Origin: Flavobacteriaceae bacterium LYZ1037
Lineage (GTDB): Bacteria > Bacteroidota > Bacteroidia > Flavobacteriales > Flavobacteriaceae
Direction: 5' to 3'
DNA: 64,000 nucleotides
NCBI GenBank assembly: GCA_003144015.1
Contig: QFWS01000007.1
Coordinates: forward strand, 1-64,000
The translations under genes were made by a program, and so were the position numbers. The notes under the pieces are model-generated. The model had not been told where the DNA came from, made no database searches, and saw only the letters and a list, made by a program, of their open reading frames with translations. Below, one piece after another: positions 36,923 through 46,748 of the stretch; position 1 is the stretch's first letter; the number at the start of each line of letters is the position of its first letter.

Positions 36923-37134
36923 ATATTCTTTCCTTTCTACATTAAAAATAATAAATCTATACGATTAAAATCAAAAATCATACCTCAATTTATGGGTAAT
37001 ATGCTAATAGACAAAAAAAACTTAATAAAATCAAAATATTTAACAGCTTACTTATTAAATAAAAAACCTCGAAATTGTTAATAAAAAACTTCAAAAAACT
37101 ATAGATAAACACTTACTGTAACTGCTGAAATGGT

Positions 37135-37142
37135 TATATTAG
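37135..37142 (+). promoter_or_regulatory. Candidate -7 element for gyrA
   Basis: TATATTAG lies 40 bp before the gyrA ATG in the gyrA/clpC divergent gap. It is the same octamer seen at 9153 and 46706. Confidence 0.4.
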
Positions 37143-37182
37143 CACGATTTGAAAAACTAGAAAAAAACTAATTAAATTATAT

Positions 37183-39735
37183 ATGGCAGAAGGAGAAAAA
37201 CTCATTCCAATTAACATTGAAGATGAAATGAAATCGGCTTACATTGATTATTCAATGTCAGTCATTGTGTCACGTGCTTTACCAGATGTAAGAGATGGTT
37301 TAAAGCCAGTTCATAGACGTGTGCTTTACGGCATGCATGAACTTGGTATTAGAGCCACTGGAGCCCATAAAAAATCGGCGAGAATCGTTGGGGAAGTTTT
37401 AGGTAAGTATCACCCACATGGAGATACCTCTGTTTACGATGCCATGGTTCGTATGGCTCAAGAGTGGAGTTTGCGTTACATGTTAGTAGATGGACAAGGG
37501 AATTTTGGGTCTGTAGATGGAGATAGCCCTGCAGCAATGCGTTATACAGAAGCTCGTATGCGCAAAATATCGGAAGATATGTTAGCAGATATCGATAAAG
37601 AAACAGTAGACCATAAACTTAATTTTGACGATACGTTACAAGAACCAACCGTTTTACCAACTAGAATACCTGGTTTATTGGTAAATGGAGCTTCTGGTAT
37701 TGCTGTTGGTATGGCTACCAATATGCCTCCACATAATTTAAGTGAGGTAGTGGATGGTACCATAGCATATATTAACAATAACGATATTGAAATCGACGAG
37801 TTAATAACACATATTAAAGCTCCAGATTTTCCAACAGGAGGAACTATTTATGGCTACGATGGTGTAAAAGAAGCCTTTCAGACAGGTCGTGGACGAATTG
37901 TCATGCGAGGTAAAGCCATTATCGAAGAAGTTCAAGGTAGAGAATGTATTGTCGTAACTGAAATTCCTTATCAAGTGAATAAGGCAGATATGATTAAAAA
38001 AACTGCCGATTTGGTAAATGAAAAGAAAATGGATGGTATTGCAACCATTCGTGATGAATCCGATAGAAATGGGATGCGAATTGTTTACGTATTAAAACGT
38101 GATGCCATTCCAAACATTGTTTTAAATAAACTTTACAAATACACAGCGTTACAGTCTTCTTTTAGTGTGAATAATATTGCATTAGTAAATGGTAGACCAC
38201 AAATGCTTAACCTAAAAGAACTAATTCACTATTTCGTTGAGCACAGACACGAAGTGGTTGTAAGAAGAACCACTTACGAATTACGTAAAGCAGAAGAACG
38301 TGCTCACATTCTTGAAGGATTAATTATTGCTTCAGATAATATTGATGAAGTAATTAAAATTATTCGTGCATCATCAAATGCAGATGAAGCTCGTGAGAAG
38401 TTAATTGAACGTTTTAAACTTTCAGAAATTCAAGCGAAAGCCATTGTCGAAATGCGTTTGCGTCAATTAACAGGTTTAGAACAAGACAAATTGCGTTCGG
38501 AATATGATGATTTAATGGTTACCATCGAAGATTTAAAAGACATTCTTGATAAAAAAGAACGTCGTATGGAAATTATTAAAACAGAATTAGAAGAAGTAAA
38601 ACATAAATATGGTGACGAACGTCGTTCAGTAATTGAATATGCTGGTGGTGATTTAAGTATTGAGGATATGATTCCAGACGAAAAAGTAGTGATAACTATT
38701 TCGCATGCTGGTTATATTAAACGTACATCGCTTACAGAATATAAAACTCAAAATAGAGGAGGCGTAGGGCAAAAAGCATCAACAACTAGAAACGAAGATT
38801 TTTTAGAACATCTGTTTGTTGGTACTAATCACCAATACATGTTATTCTTTACACAAAAAGGAAAATGTTTCTGGATGCGTGTTTACGAAATCCCAGAAGG
38901 AAGTAAGACATCGAAAGGACGTGCTATTCAAAACTTAATAAATATTGAACAAGACGATGCTGTTAAAGCGTTTATCTGTACACAAGATTTAAAAGACGAA
39001 GATTACATTAATAGTCATTACGTAATTATGGCTACTAAAAAAGGTCAAGTAAAAAAGACGTCTTTAGAGCAATATTCTAGACCTAGAACAAATGGAATAA
39101 ATGCCATTACTATTAAGGATGACGATATATTATTAGAAGCAAAACTAACAACAGGCGAAAGTCAAGTGATGTTAGCCTTAAAATCTGGTAAAGCCATTCG
39201 ATTTGAAGAAGCTAAAACCAGACCTATGGGTAGAAATGCTTCTGGTGTTCGTGGCATTAGATTGCAAAACGAAAAAACGGACGAAGTTATAGGGATGATT
39301 GCTGTAGATGATATGGAAAGTGATATCCTAGTTGTTTCTGAAAATGGTTATGGAAAGCGCTCTAGCTTAGAAGATTATAGAATTACCAATAGAGGAGGAA
39401 AAGGTGTAAAAACTATTTCAATAACAGAAAAAACGGGTAATTTAGTAGCTATTAAAAATGTAACTGATAATGATGATTTAATGATTATCAATAAATCTGG
39501 AATTGCAATTAGAATGGCTGTTCAAGACCTAAGAGTAATGGGTAGAGCTACACAAGGAGTTAAATTAATTAACTTAAAAGGGAACGACTCTATAGCTGCA
39601 GTTGCTAAGGTTATGCATGATGAAGACGAAGTAGAATTAGATGAAGAAGGAAATATGATTGTTCCTGAAGCTTCAGAAAATACAAGTCAAAATGAAGATG
39701 GCACAACTCTTGATAATTCCAACGAAGAAGAATAA
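37183..39735 (+). CDS. gyrA: DNA gyrase subunit A
   Basis: 850 residues. The catalytic tyrosine is Y121 ([12 protein letters not shown]). The quinolone region reads [12 protein letters not shown], with Thr at the E. coli S83 place and Asp at D87. I recall Thr as the wild-type residue in some Flavobacterium, so this does not show resistance. The GyrA-box is QNRGGVGQK-like ([12 protein letters not shown]) at the start of the C-terminal beta-pinwheel, confirming gyrase rather than topoisomerase IV. An acidic tail ([11 protein letters not shown]) ends the protein. Next gene is a TPR protein, 27 bp downstream, an arrangement typical of Flavobacteriia. Confidence 0.98.
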   Translation: MAEGEKLIPINIEDEMKSAYIDYSMSVIVSRALPDVRDGLKPVHRRVLYGMHELGIRATGAHKKSARIVGEVLGKYHPHGDTSVYDAMVRMAQEWSLRYMLVDGQGNFGSVDGDSPAAMRYTEARMRKISEDMLADIDKETVDHKLNFDDTLQEPTVLPTRIPGLLVNGASGIAVGMATNMPPHNLSEVVDGTIAYINNNDIEIDELITHIKAPDFPTGGTIYGYDGVKEAFQTGRGRIVMRGKAIIEEVQGRECIVVTEIPYQVNKADMIKKTADLVNEKKMDGIATIRDESDRNGMRIVYVLKRDAIPNIVLNKLYKYTALQSSFSVNNIALVNGRPQMLNLKELIHYFVEHRHEVVVRRTTYELRKAEERAHILEGLIIASDNIDEVIKIIRASSNADEAREKLIERFKLSEIQAKAIVEMRLRQLTGLEQDKLRSEYDDLMVTIEDLKDILDKKERRMEIIKTELEEVKHKYGDERRSVIEYAGGDLSIEDMIPDEKVVITISHAGYIKRTSLTEYKTQNRGGVGQKASTTRNEDFLEHLFVGTNHQYMLFFTQKGKCFWMRVYEIPEGSKTSKGRAIQNLINIEQDDAVKAFICTQDLKDEDYINSHYVIMATKKGQVKKTSLEQYSRPRTNGINAITIKDDDILLEAKLTTGESQVMLALKSGKAIRFEEAKTRPMGRNASGVRGIRLQNEKTDEVIGMIAVDDMESDILVVSENGYGKRSSLEDYRITNRGGKGVKTISITEKTGNLVAIKNVTDNDDLMIINKSGIAIRMAVQDLRVMGRATQGVKLINLKGNDSIAAVAKVMHDEDEVELDEEGNMIVPEASENTSQNEDGTTLDNSNEEE

Positions 39736-39762
39736 AAAACGTATAATTTAATATTAATTACA

Positions 39763-41013
39763 ATGAAAAAACAATTTATAGTTGCTTTAGCAATCATGGT
39801 AACAACTTTTGGTTTTGCACAAAAAAAAGAATTAAAAGAAGTTGAAAAAGCAATTAAAAACAACAATTTTGCAGAAGCAAAATCTATTTTAAGTCAAGTA
39901 GAGCCGATGCTTTCTACTATGGATGATAAATATAAAGCTCAATATTATTACTTAAATGCTGAAGCTTTATATGCTAATGGATCTGCAAGTAATGACGATG
40001 TTACTAAAGCTCTAAAAAGTATAGGTTTGGTTGAAGGTGATTATGTTGAAGAATCAGCCGAATTAAAAAAGACCATGATTCAATCTTTTGTAAAAAAAGG
40101 GAATGATGCTTATGAACTTAAAGATTATAGCGTAGCTTCAAAAAACTTTGAAAATGCCTATAGAGTTTCAACTAAAGATACATTATATCTGTATTACGCT
40201 GCAGTAACTGCAAGTGGAGTTCAAGAGTTTGACAGATCTTTAGTTTTATTAGAAGAATTAGACGATTTAGGTTACACAGGTATTGAAACAGAATACTTTG
40301 CAACTAATAAAGACACTGGAGAAGAAGAAGTTTTTCAAAGTAAGTCTATTAGAGACATTTCTGTTAGAGGTGGAACCTATGTTAAACCTGGACAACGTAC
40401 TACAGAATCTAAAAGCGAAGAAATTGTAAAAAGTATTGCCTCCATTTATAAAAATAAAGGTGAAAACGACAAAGCTTTAAATGCTATTTCTAAAGCGAGA
40501 AAAGCTAATCCTGAAGATTTAAATTTATTGATTTCAGAAGCTAATTTATATTTTGAATTAGGCAATCACGAAAAATTTAAAGAATTATTGAAAGAAGCGA
40601 CATTAAAAGATCCTAATAATCCAGAATTGCAATTCAATTTAGGTGTAATGACTCAGGAATCCGGAGATTTTGAAGCAGCTAAGAAGTACTACGATAAAGC
40701 TATAGAATTAGATCCAAATTATACCAATGCTCAAATTAATATGGCTGCTATGATTTTAGATAAAGAAAAGCCATTAATTGAAGAAATGAATAACCTTGGT
40801 AGTTCTTCTGCTGATAACAAGCGTTACGATGAATTAAAGCTGCAACGTACTCAAATTTATAAAGATGCTATTCCATATTTAGAAGCTGTTTTAAAAACAG
40901 ACGAGAAAAATATTGACGCCGCAAAGACATTAATGAATATTTATAGCGCAACTGGATTTACAGATAAATATAAAGCTATGAAAGTTAAAGTAGAATCTTT
41001 AGGAGGAAATTAA
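39763..41013 (+). CDS. Secreted tetratricopeptide-repeat protein
   Basis: 416 residues. Signal peptide of about 20 residues ending FGFAQ. Several TPR-like helical pairs follow: NNFAEAKSILSQ, AYELKDYSVASKNFENAYR, KNKGENDKALNAISKARKANP and the clear unit FEAAKKYYDKAIELDPNY at about residues 300-318. Periplasmic scaffold for protein-protein contact; client unknown. The gene follows gyrA at 27 bp, so it probably shares the gyrA transcript. Confidence 0.9.
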   Translation: MKKQFIVALAIMVTTFGFAQKKELKEVEKAIKNNNFAEAKSILSQVEPMLSTMDDKYKAQYYYLNAEALYANGSASNDDVTKALKSIGLVEGDYVEESAELKKTMIQSFVKKGNDAYELKDYSVASKNFENAYRVSTKDTLYLYYAAVTASGVQEFDRSLVLLEELDDLGYTGIETEYFATNKDTGEEEVFQSKSIRDISVRGGTYVKPGQRTTESKSEEIVKSIASIYKNKGENDKALNAISKARKANPEDLNLLISEANLYFELGNHEKFKELLKEATLKDPNNPELQFNLGVMTQESGDFEAAKKYYDKAIELDPNYTNAQINMAAMILDKEKPLIEEMNNLGSSSADNKRYDELKLQRTQIYKDAIPYLEAVLKTDEKNIDAAKTLMNIYSATGFTDKYKAMKVKVESLGGN

Positions 41014-41036
41014 TCCTTATTATTAAAAATATACTA

Positions 41037-41073
41037 TAAAAAAAAGCTGCAATTTATTTTGCAGCTTTTTTTT
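41037..41073. terminator. Bidirectional terminator
   Basis: AAAAAGCTGCAA/TTGCAGCTTTTT stem with a six-base loop. It ends gyrA-TPR on plus and the NlpC/P60 gene on minus. Confidence 0.92.
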
Positions 41074-41822
41074 TATATCACTTTTTTTATAACTCTTAAT
41101 TTATGTGTGTGCATTCGTTTATCATGGTTGTAAATACCAGAATGATCTAATCGGTCAATTCGTACTTTACCATGTGCATGAATAATGTAGTTATCCTTCA
41201 TAATAATACCTACATGAACAATCTGTCCTTCGCTATTATCAAAAAAAGCTAAATCTCCAGGTTCACTTTCTTCAATAAAACTTAAAGCCTCACCTTGCGT
41301 TGCTTGTTGCGAAGCATCTCTTAAAAGCTTATAACCACTAAGCTTGTAAACCATTTGTGTAAAACCAGAACAATCTATTCCAAATGGAGTTTTTCCACCC
41401 CAAAGATAAGGTGCATTTAAATACATAAAAGCGGTTTCTAAAATACTTGATTTTGGCATTCTTTCTTTTATAACCTGTCCTTCATGTGTATGGCCTAATA
41501 AAGAAAGCCCATTTAATGATGCTCCAAGTGGAATGGCATAAAGTTGTAGTTCTTTATCTTCCACAAACTCAACCAAGTTGTTAGACAGAATTGGAAATTC
41601 TTCATGAATGGATTTATACGCTACTTCAGAAATTTCAAGATATTGTTTGTTGTCAATCCAGCCTTCATAAGTATCAAAACCAAGACGGATTTTGCTCCAA
41701 GACTTACGTTGTTCAAGAACTTTAAAATAATCGCCATACAATACTTGCGAAACTAATTCGCTAGTATCTGTTGGTTCAAGTCTTAAAGGAACAATGCTTA
41801 AATTACAAATTCCGTATTGCAT
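41073..41822 (-). CDS. C40 family peptidase with N-terminal SH3 domain (NlpC/P60)
   Basis: 249 residues. An SH3b domain at about residues 1-65 (LRLEPTDTSELVSQVLYGD), a linker, then the NlpC/P60 catalytic domain: nucleophile Cys in GIDCSGFTQMVYKLSG, His in IVHVGIIMKDNYIIHAHG. Family members cut gamma-D-Glu-diaminopimelate links in peptidoglycan stems. No signal peptide is visible, so it may act on cell-wall peptides in the cytoplasm (recycling), as for YkfC-type enzymes. Encoded 18 bp after the thiolase gene. Confidence 0.92.
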   Translation of the reverse strand: MQYGICNLSIVPLRLEPTDTSELVSQVLYGDYFKVLEQRKSWSKIRLGFDTYEGWIDNKQYLEISEVAYKSIHEEFPILSNNLVEFVEDKELQLYAIPLGASLNGLSLLGHTHEGQVIKERMPKSSILETAFMYLNAPYLWGGKTPFGIDCSGFTQMVYKLSGYKLLRDASQQATQGEALSFIEESEPGDLAFFDNSEGQIVHVGIIMKDNYIIHAHGKVRIDRLDHSGIYNHDKRMHTHKLRVIKKVI

Positions 41823-41840
41823 GAATAATAATTATCAGGA

Positions 41841-43019
41841 TTAATGTCTTTCAATTACAACAGCAGAAGCACCACCACCACCATTACAAATAGCTGCAGC
41901 ACCAATTTTTGCATTGTTCTGTTTTAAAACATTTAATAAAGTAATAAGTATTCTAACTCCAGAGCAACCAAGAGGATGACCTAAAGAAACTGCACCACCA
42001 TTAACGTTTACATTACTATCGTTAAGGCCTAAAATTTTCATGTTAGCTAAACCAACAATCGAAAAAGCTTCGTTAAATTCAAAAAAATCGACATCCTTTA
42101 AAGAAACACCAGCTTTAACTAAAGCTTTTGGTAAAGCTTTTGCTGGAGCTGTTGTAAACCATTCTGGTTCATGGGCAGCATCAGCATATCCAGTAATAGT
42201 TGCTAATGGTTTTAAACCTAGCTCTAGAGCTTTGTCTTTACTCATTAATACCATAGCTCCAGCGCCATCATTAATGGTTGAAGCATTTGCTGCAGTTACT
42301 GTTCCATCTTTTGTAAAAGCTGGACGTAAAGCAGGTATTTTTTCTATTTTAACGTTGCTGAACTCTTCATCTTTAGAAACTATTATCGCATCTCCACGAC
42401 GTTGAGGTACTTCAACAGGGACAACTTCATTATCAAATTTCCCAGCTTCCCAGGCAGCAGCAGAACGCTTATATGATTGAATTGCAAAAGCATCTTGATC
42501 TTCGCGAGAAAATTTGTATTCTGTAGCACATGCATCGGCACAAACTCCCATAGCATTATTATCGTAAGCATCAACCAAACCATCTTTTTGCATGCCATCT
42601 TCCATTTTGGCAGGTCCAAATTTTGTGCCTGTTCTTGCATGGTAATAATGTGGAATTAAACTCATGTTTTCCATACCACCTGCAACTATAATATCTGCAT
42701 CACCTAAAGCTATAGCTTGAGCTGCCTGCATCACACTTTTCATTCCTGAAGCACATACTTTATTTACTGTAGTACATGGAACTGTATTAGGAATGCCAGC
42801 ATAAATAGCGGCTTGTCTAGCTGGTGCTTGACCTGTTCCAGCTTGAACTACATTTCCCATGATAACTTCCTGAACTAAGTTAGGATTTAAGTTAATTTTA
42901 TCCAATGCTCCTTTAATTGCAATAGCCCCTAATCTTGGAGCTGGAATTGTTGATAAAGCTCCTAAAAAACTACCAATTGGAGTTCTGGCTGCAGATACAA
43001 TAACGACTTCTTTACTCAT
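41841..43019 (-). CDS. Acetyl-CoA C-acyltransferase (thiolase)
   Basis: 392 residues, standard thiolase length. Catalytic Cys in NKVCASGMKSVMQAA (about residue 89), His in GGAVSLGHPLGCSG (about 348), Cys in CNGGGGASAVV (about 378). Whether it is a biosynthetic acetoacetyl-CoA thiolase or a degradative 3-ketoacyl thiolase cannot be told without close comparison; the compact length and MEN(M)SLIPHYYHARTG segment favour the acetyl-CoA acetyltransferase branch. Candidate promoter TAATTTTG on minus at 43054-43047. Confidence 0.92.
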   Translation of the reverse strand: MSKEVVIVSAARTPIGSFLGALSTIPAPRLGAIAIKGALDKINLNPNLVQEVIMGNVVQAGTGQAPARQAAIYAGIPNTVPCTTVNKVCASGMKSVMQAAQAIALGDADIIVAGGMENMSLIPHYYHARTGTKFGPAKMEDGMQKDGLVDAYDNNAMGVCADACATEYKFSREDQDAFAIQSYKRSAAAWEAGKFDNEVVPVEVPQRRGDAIIVSKDEEFSNVKIEKIPALRPAFTKDGTVTAANASTINDGAGAMVLMSKDKALELGLKPLATITGYADAAHEPEWFTTAPAKALPKALVKAGVSLKDVDFFEFNEAFSIVGLANMKILGLNDSNVNVNGGAVSLGHPLGCSGVRILITLLNVLKQNNAKIGAAAICNGGGGASAVVIERH

Positions 43020-43121
43020 TTTAAGTGTGTTTCATTTTAATTGATGCAAAATTAATCAATTTTTAGTAGAATCTAGAATGTTTACATTATTATAAGTCGT
43101 CTAATTCGGTGATATTTTTAT

Positions 43122-43129
43122 TACATTTG
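43122..43129 (+). promoter_or_regulatory. Candidate -7 element for the 7TM-HD gene
   Basis: TACATTTG fits TAnnTTTG and lies 18 bp before the ATG at 43148, inside what would be coding sequence if the earlier ATG at 43109 were used. This favours the later start. Confidence 0.55.
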
Positions 43130-43147
43130 AAATACTTAAAACAATCA

Positions 43148-45196
43148 ATGAAAGACTTTATTAATTTTCTTTATAAAAATCATTCTTTAGCTTATAAACT
43201 GATTCTTTTTATAAGTACCACGTTTTTAATAGTCTATCTGTTCCCTAAAAGTGGAAAGTTTAAATATAATTTTGAAAAAGGTAAGCCTTGGCAATCTGAA
43301 AATTTATATGCTCCTTTCGATTTTGCTATTAAAAAAACAGAAGAGGAAATTCAATCTGAGAAAAATGAAATTAAAGATAATGCTATTCTATATTTTAATT
43401 TAGAGCCAAAAATTAAAGAAGCTGTCATTGAGTCTTATAAAACGGAATTCAAATTAGAATTTCCAGATTCTTTAGTAAAACAAAACAAAGATAATCTCTA
43501 TGCCAAAGGGCTAGATTTATTAAAGTACTTCTATAATTATGGTGTTTTAAGTGAAAATTATGACTTTTCAAAAGAAAGAAAAGTCATTCTTCTAGAAGGA
43601 AGAACAGAAAAACAAACCATCAAATTTTCAGATTTAACCAATCAAGGAGAAATAAAGAATATAATAAGTAAATTGTTAAAGAATGAAAATCTAAGTCAAT
43701 ATACAACTCCATACATTTCTTTATTCTTTGATATTGTAGAACCAAACGTCTCTTACGATAAAGGTTTCACCGAAAAAGCATTGCAAAATGACTTAGAAAA
43801 AGTTGCTTTTACAAGAGGAAGTGTAGAAAAAGAAACACTTATCATTTCTAAAGGTGAAGTGGTTGAAGGTAATAAATATCAAATACTTAAATCTTTAGAG
43901 TCTGAATATGAATCTCAAGTTTGGACAAAATCAAATTATAATTGGATTCTATTTGCTTACACCTTATTAGTGTCATTAGCATTACTCATGTTGCTTTTAT
44001 TTTTAAGAAAATATAGGAAAGATATTTTTGAGAATAACACCAAAGTAACATTTATATTTTTTAATGTTTTTTTAATGGTTTTTATAACAACTATAGTTGT
44101 TAATTATAATTCATTATATATTTATGTAGTACCAATTTGTATTCTCCCATTAGTCTTAAAAGCTTTTTTTGATGCTCGATTAGGACTATTTACCCACGTG
44201 ATAACTGTATTGTTATTGGGTTTTATAGTTTCTAATAGTTACGAATATATGTTTCTTCAAATAATTGCAGGAATCGTTACTATTTTAACAGTTTCTGAAC
44301 TCTATAAACGTGCCAATTTATTCATATCAGTTGGACAAATTACTCTTATATATATTATTGCTTATTTTGCGTTTTTCGTGATTCATGAAGGCAGTATTGA
44401 AACGCTAAAATGGGAAACCTTTGGTCTGTTTGTTTTGTGTGGATTAGCAACATTGTTTGTTCAGCCATTAATTTATGCTTATGAAAAATTATTTGGTTTG
44501 GTTTCAGATGTATCACTTTTAGAATTATCAGATACAAATACTAAATTATTAAAGGAATTATCTAATAAAGCGCCAGGAACATTTCATCATTCATTAAACG
44601 TTGCTAATTTAGCAGAAGCTTCCGCAAATGAAATTGGTGCTAATGCCATGTTAGTTAGGGTAGGAGCCTTATATCATGACATAGGAAAAATGATGAATCC
44701 AACGTATTTTACAGAAAATCAATCTACTGGAATTAATCCACATGATGAATTGTCTTCAAAAGAAAGTGCAAAAATTATTATCGATCATGTGATTAATGGT
44801 ATAGAAATAGCTAAAAAAAATAACTTACCAGATAGAGTTATAGATTTCATTCGTACACATCATGGTACAAGTTTGGTTTATTATTTTTATAAAAAAGAAA
44901 AAGACTTAGACGATGCTATTGACGAAAATTTCTTTAAGTACCCAGGCCCAAAGCCGTTTAGTAAAGAAACAGCTATTTTAATGATGTGCGATAGTGTAGA
45001 AGCAGCATCAAAAAGCTTAAAAGAACCCACATCAAGTAAGATAGATACGTTTGTGGAAAATATAATTAATAAGCAAATGGTTGATGAACAATTTTTAAAT
45101 GCAGACATAACTTTTAAAGAAATTCAATCCATAAAAAAAGTGTTAAAACACAAGCTTGCAAACATTTATCATTTGCGTATTGAGTATCCAGAATAA
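43148..45196 (+). CDS. 7TM-HD family phosphodiesterase (PgpH/YqfF-like)
   Basis: 682 residues from ATG 43148 (an upstream ATG at 43109 adds 13 residues but runs through a promoter-like site). One N-terminal membrane segment (about 13-35), an extracytoplasmic 7TMR-HDED domain up to about 260, then seven membrane segments (about 270-460), then a cytoplasmic HD domain with HHSLNVANLAEASANEIGA and LYHDIGKM, followed by THHGTSLVYYFY. In Listeria PgpH this type degrades c-di-AMP; the same substrate here is inferred. Metal-binding His and Asp residues appear intact. Confidence 0.92.
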   Translation: MKDFINFLYKNHSLAYKLILFISTTFLIVYLFPKSGKFKYNFEKGKPWQSENLYAPFDFAIKKTEEEIQSEKNEIKDNAILYFNLEPKIKEAVIESYKTEFKLEFPDSLVKQNKDNLYAKGLDLLKYFYNYGVLSENYDFSKERKVILLEGRTEKQTIKFSDLTNQGEIKNIISKLLKNENLSQYTTPYISLFFDIVEPNVSYDKGFTEKALQNDLEKVAFTRGSVEKETLIISKGEVVEGNKYQILKSLESEYESQVWTKSNYNWILFAYTLLVSLALLMLLLFLRKYRKDIFENNTKVTFIFFNVFLMVFITTIVVNYNSLYIYVVPICILPLVLKAFFDARLGLFTHVITVLLLGFIVSNSYEYMFLQIIAGIVTILTVSELYKRANLFISVGQITLIYIIAYFAFFVIHEGSIETLKWETFGLFVLCGLATLFVQPLIYAYEKLFGLVSDVSLLELSDTNTKLLKELSNKAPGTFHHSLNVANLAEASANEIGANAMLVRVGALYHDIGKMMNPTYFTENQSTGINPHDELSSKESAKIIIDHVINGIEIAKKNNLPDRVIDFIRTHHGTSLVYYFYKKEKDLDDAIDENFFKYPGPKPFSKETAILMMCDSVEAASKSLKEPTSSKIDTFVENIINKQMVDEQFLNADITFKEIQSIKKVLKHKLANIYHLRIEYPE

Positions 45197-45221
45197 AAAT
45201 TTAAAAAAGTAAATAAATTTG

Positions 45222-45252
45222 TTGCGTTATTTCAGATGATATGTTACATTTG
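45222..45252 (+). promoter_or_regulatory. Promoter of the tRNA cluster
   Basis: TTG at 45222-45224, 20-bp spacer, TACATTTG at 45245-45252, 34 bp before tRNA-Ser. Both consensus elements are present at ideal spacing. Confidence 0.75.
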
Positions 45253-45286
45253 CATCCGCAATTTATTGCTATGTTCATAAACAATC

Positions 45287-45375
45287 GGAGAGGTGCCTGA
45301 GTGGCCGAAAGGAGCGGTTTGCTAAATCGTCGTAGGTGGAAACACTTACCCAGGGTTCGAATCCCTGTCTCTCCG
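45287..45375 (+). tRNA. tRNA-Ser (anticodon GCT)
   Basis: 89 nt with a long variable arm, as expected for serine. Acceptor GGAGAGG pairs with TCTCTCC, discriminator G. Anticodon loop TTGCTAA gives GCT, reading AGC/AGU. T-loop GGGTTCGAATCCC is intact. No encoded CCA. Confidence 0.97.
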
Positions 45376-45404
45376 CAATTTTCTAATTACATTTAGATAA
45401 CCTT

Positions 45405-45479
45405 CGGGGTGTAGCGTAGCCCGGTTATCGCGCCGCGTTTGGGACGCGGAGGTCGCAGGTTCGAATCCTGCCACCCCGA
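45405..45479 (+). tRNA. tRNA-Pro (anticodon TGG)
   Basis: 75 nt. Acceptor CGGGGTG/CACCCCG, discriminator A, anticodon stem CCGCG/CGCGG with loop TTTGGGA giving TGG. T arm GCAGGTTCGAATCCTGC intact. The CCA tail is not encoded. Confidence 0.97.
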
Positions 45480-45496
45480 CAATTTTTAAGAGTTAC

Positions 45497-45570
45497 GGGC
45501 TCGTAGCTCAGCTGGATAGAGCACCTCCCTTCTAAGGAGGCGGTCATAGGTTCGAATCCTATCGGGCTCA
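45497..45570 (+). tRNA. tRNA-Arg (anticodon TCT)
   Basis: 74 nt. Acceptor GGGCTCG pairs with CGGGCTC including two G-U pairs, discriminator A. Anticodon stem CCTCC/GGAGG with loop CTTCTAA gives TCT, reading AGA/AGG, the main arginine codons in AT-rich genomes. Confidence 0.96.
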
Positions 45571-45571
45571 C

Positions 45572-45608
45572 AAAAAGCTTCACTAGTAATAGTGAGGCTT
45601 TTTTGTTT
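45572..45608 (+). terminator. Terminator of the tRNA cluster
   Basis: AAGCTTCACTA/TAGTGAGGCTT stem (one G-U pair), loop GTAA, then a run of T residues. Confidence 0.85.
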
Positions 45609-45650
45609 TTAATTTGTAATTTTAATTTTTAATGAAATTCGTTTCGCAAA

Positions 45651-45803
45651 ATGGCAAAAACTGGTCGAGAAAAAAACACGAAGAACAAAGCCAAACATTC
45701 TAAATTGGTAAATAGAAAAAAGAATAAACTTAAAGATGAAGAATTTAAACGCAAAGAACGTTTAAAAGCAATTATTCAGAATGCCAACAAATCAAAAGAC
45801 TAA
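45651..45803 (+). CDS. Very basic 50-residue microprotein
   Basis: ATG at 45651 to TAA at 45801-45803. The product is 50 residues, starting MAKTGREKNTKNKAKHSKLV and ending NANKSKD, with about 18 lysine or arginine residues and no hydrophobic segment. The composition is that of a nucleic-acid or ribosome-binding peptide. I do not recognise the family. It follows the tRNA-Arg terminator and its stop overlaps the convergent HAD gene by 4 bp. Coding is suggested by an AT-rich-adapted codon pattern and a sensible stop, but it is short. Confidence 0.6.
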   Translation: MAKTGREKNTKNKAKHSKLVNRKKNKLKDEEFKRKERLKAIIQNANKSKD

Positions 45804-46462
45804 CTTCTAAATAGCTTTTGAACTTTAGAATAAGAAATCTCTTTAAAATCATTAATTACAACATTAGCTTTGCTATAGTCTTGATTTTTAGAATGTAGAC
45901 TTTTATAGCCTACACAAAAAATATCAGCAGCATTTGCTGCTTTTATACCATTGGTAGAGTCTTCAATAACCATACAGTTTTCTTTTAGATAACCACTAGC
46001 TTCAGCAGCATTCAAGAAGATTTCTGGATGTGGTTTGGAAGCTTTCAAATCGGCTCCACTTAATTTAGTAATAAAGTATTTGTCTAATTCAAATCTTGTA
46101 AAAACACTATCTATAGTGCCCATAGATGCTGAAGATGCTAAAACCAATGTCAAACCTTTTTCGTGATATTCTTTAATTAAATCTAGAACGCCATCTAAAA
46201 GTTGTAGATCTGGATCCTTTTTGAATAAATCCTTGAAAACCTGTCTTTTAATTTGGACTAACTCTTCTGGATTATTTGAGAGTTTAAAATGATTACAAAG
46301 ACTTTTACATACATTAATAGTAGATTGACCAGTAAAAGATTGGTAATGTGTTTCGCTGACATTTATTTTTAAAGTATTAAACATGCCAAAATAGGCTTTG
46401 TGGTGCAAAGGTTCTGTGTCTACAATTACACCATCCATATCAAATAATACTGCTTTTAACAT
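45800..46462 (-). CDS. HAD-family phosphatase (beta-phosphoglucomutase-like)
   Basis: 220 residues. Nucleophile motif LFDMDGVIVDTEPLHHKAY (DxDGVxxDTE), motif II LVLASSASM, motif III lysine in SGADLKASKPHPEIF, motif IV VIEDSTNGIKAA. The helical cap and the ASKPHPEIFL motif place it in the beta-phosphoglucomutase/YcjU/YniC subgroup. Substrate could be a sugar phosphate; no sugar operon is near to help. Confidence 0.9.
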   Translation of the reverse strand: MLKAVLFDMDGVIVDTEPLHHKAYFGMFNTLKINVSETHYQSFTGQSTINVCKSLCNHFKLSNNPEELVQIKRQVFKDLFKKDPDLQLLDGVLDLIKEYHEKGLTLVLASSASMGTIDSVFTRFELDKYFITKLSGADLKASKPHPEIFLNAAEASGYLKENCMVIEDSTNGIKAANAADIFCVGYKSLHSKNQDYSKANVVINDFKEISYSKVQKLFRS

Positions 46463-46646
46463 GAGTCTTTTTTTTTGTAAATATACAGATGATATAAGTG
46501 ATATTTATATGTTTCAATTAGGATTTATCCCATTTTTTGAGGCTTAATCAATTTTAACAATATTATTAATTGTATTTTTTGTAATATTCTGAAAAAAAGC
46601 AATCTAAGGTAGAGTTTAATGAAATTATTATAAATCATATTGCGGT

Positions 46647-46713
46647 TTATCGAATAAAATAGTCATTTTATCGATAAAAAATATTGCATTTTTAATATTT
46701 TAACATATATTAG
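46647..46713 (+). promoter_or_regulatory. Candidate promoter with paired ATCG boxes upstream of the 46749 gene
   Basis: Two TTATCGA boxes (46647 and 46668) lie 21 bp apart; the second extends as TTATCGATAAAAAAT, identical to 5443-5457. Directly downstream are TTG at 46684-46686, a 19-bp spacer and TATATTAG at 46706-46713, a good promoter 35 bp before the ATG. Confidence 0.5.
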
Positions 46714-46748
46714 CCAACTATTAATTTCATTTAAAACCCAAATATAAA

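Noticed and set aside
37423-37440. Threonine at the E. coli S83 place of GyrA as a quinolone-resistance mark
   Set aside because: Thr is, as I recall, wild type in some Flavobacterium; the Asp at position 87 is kept.
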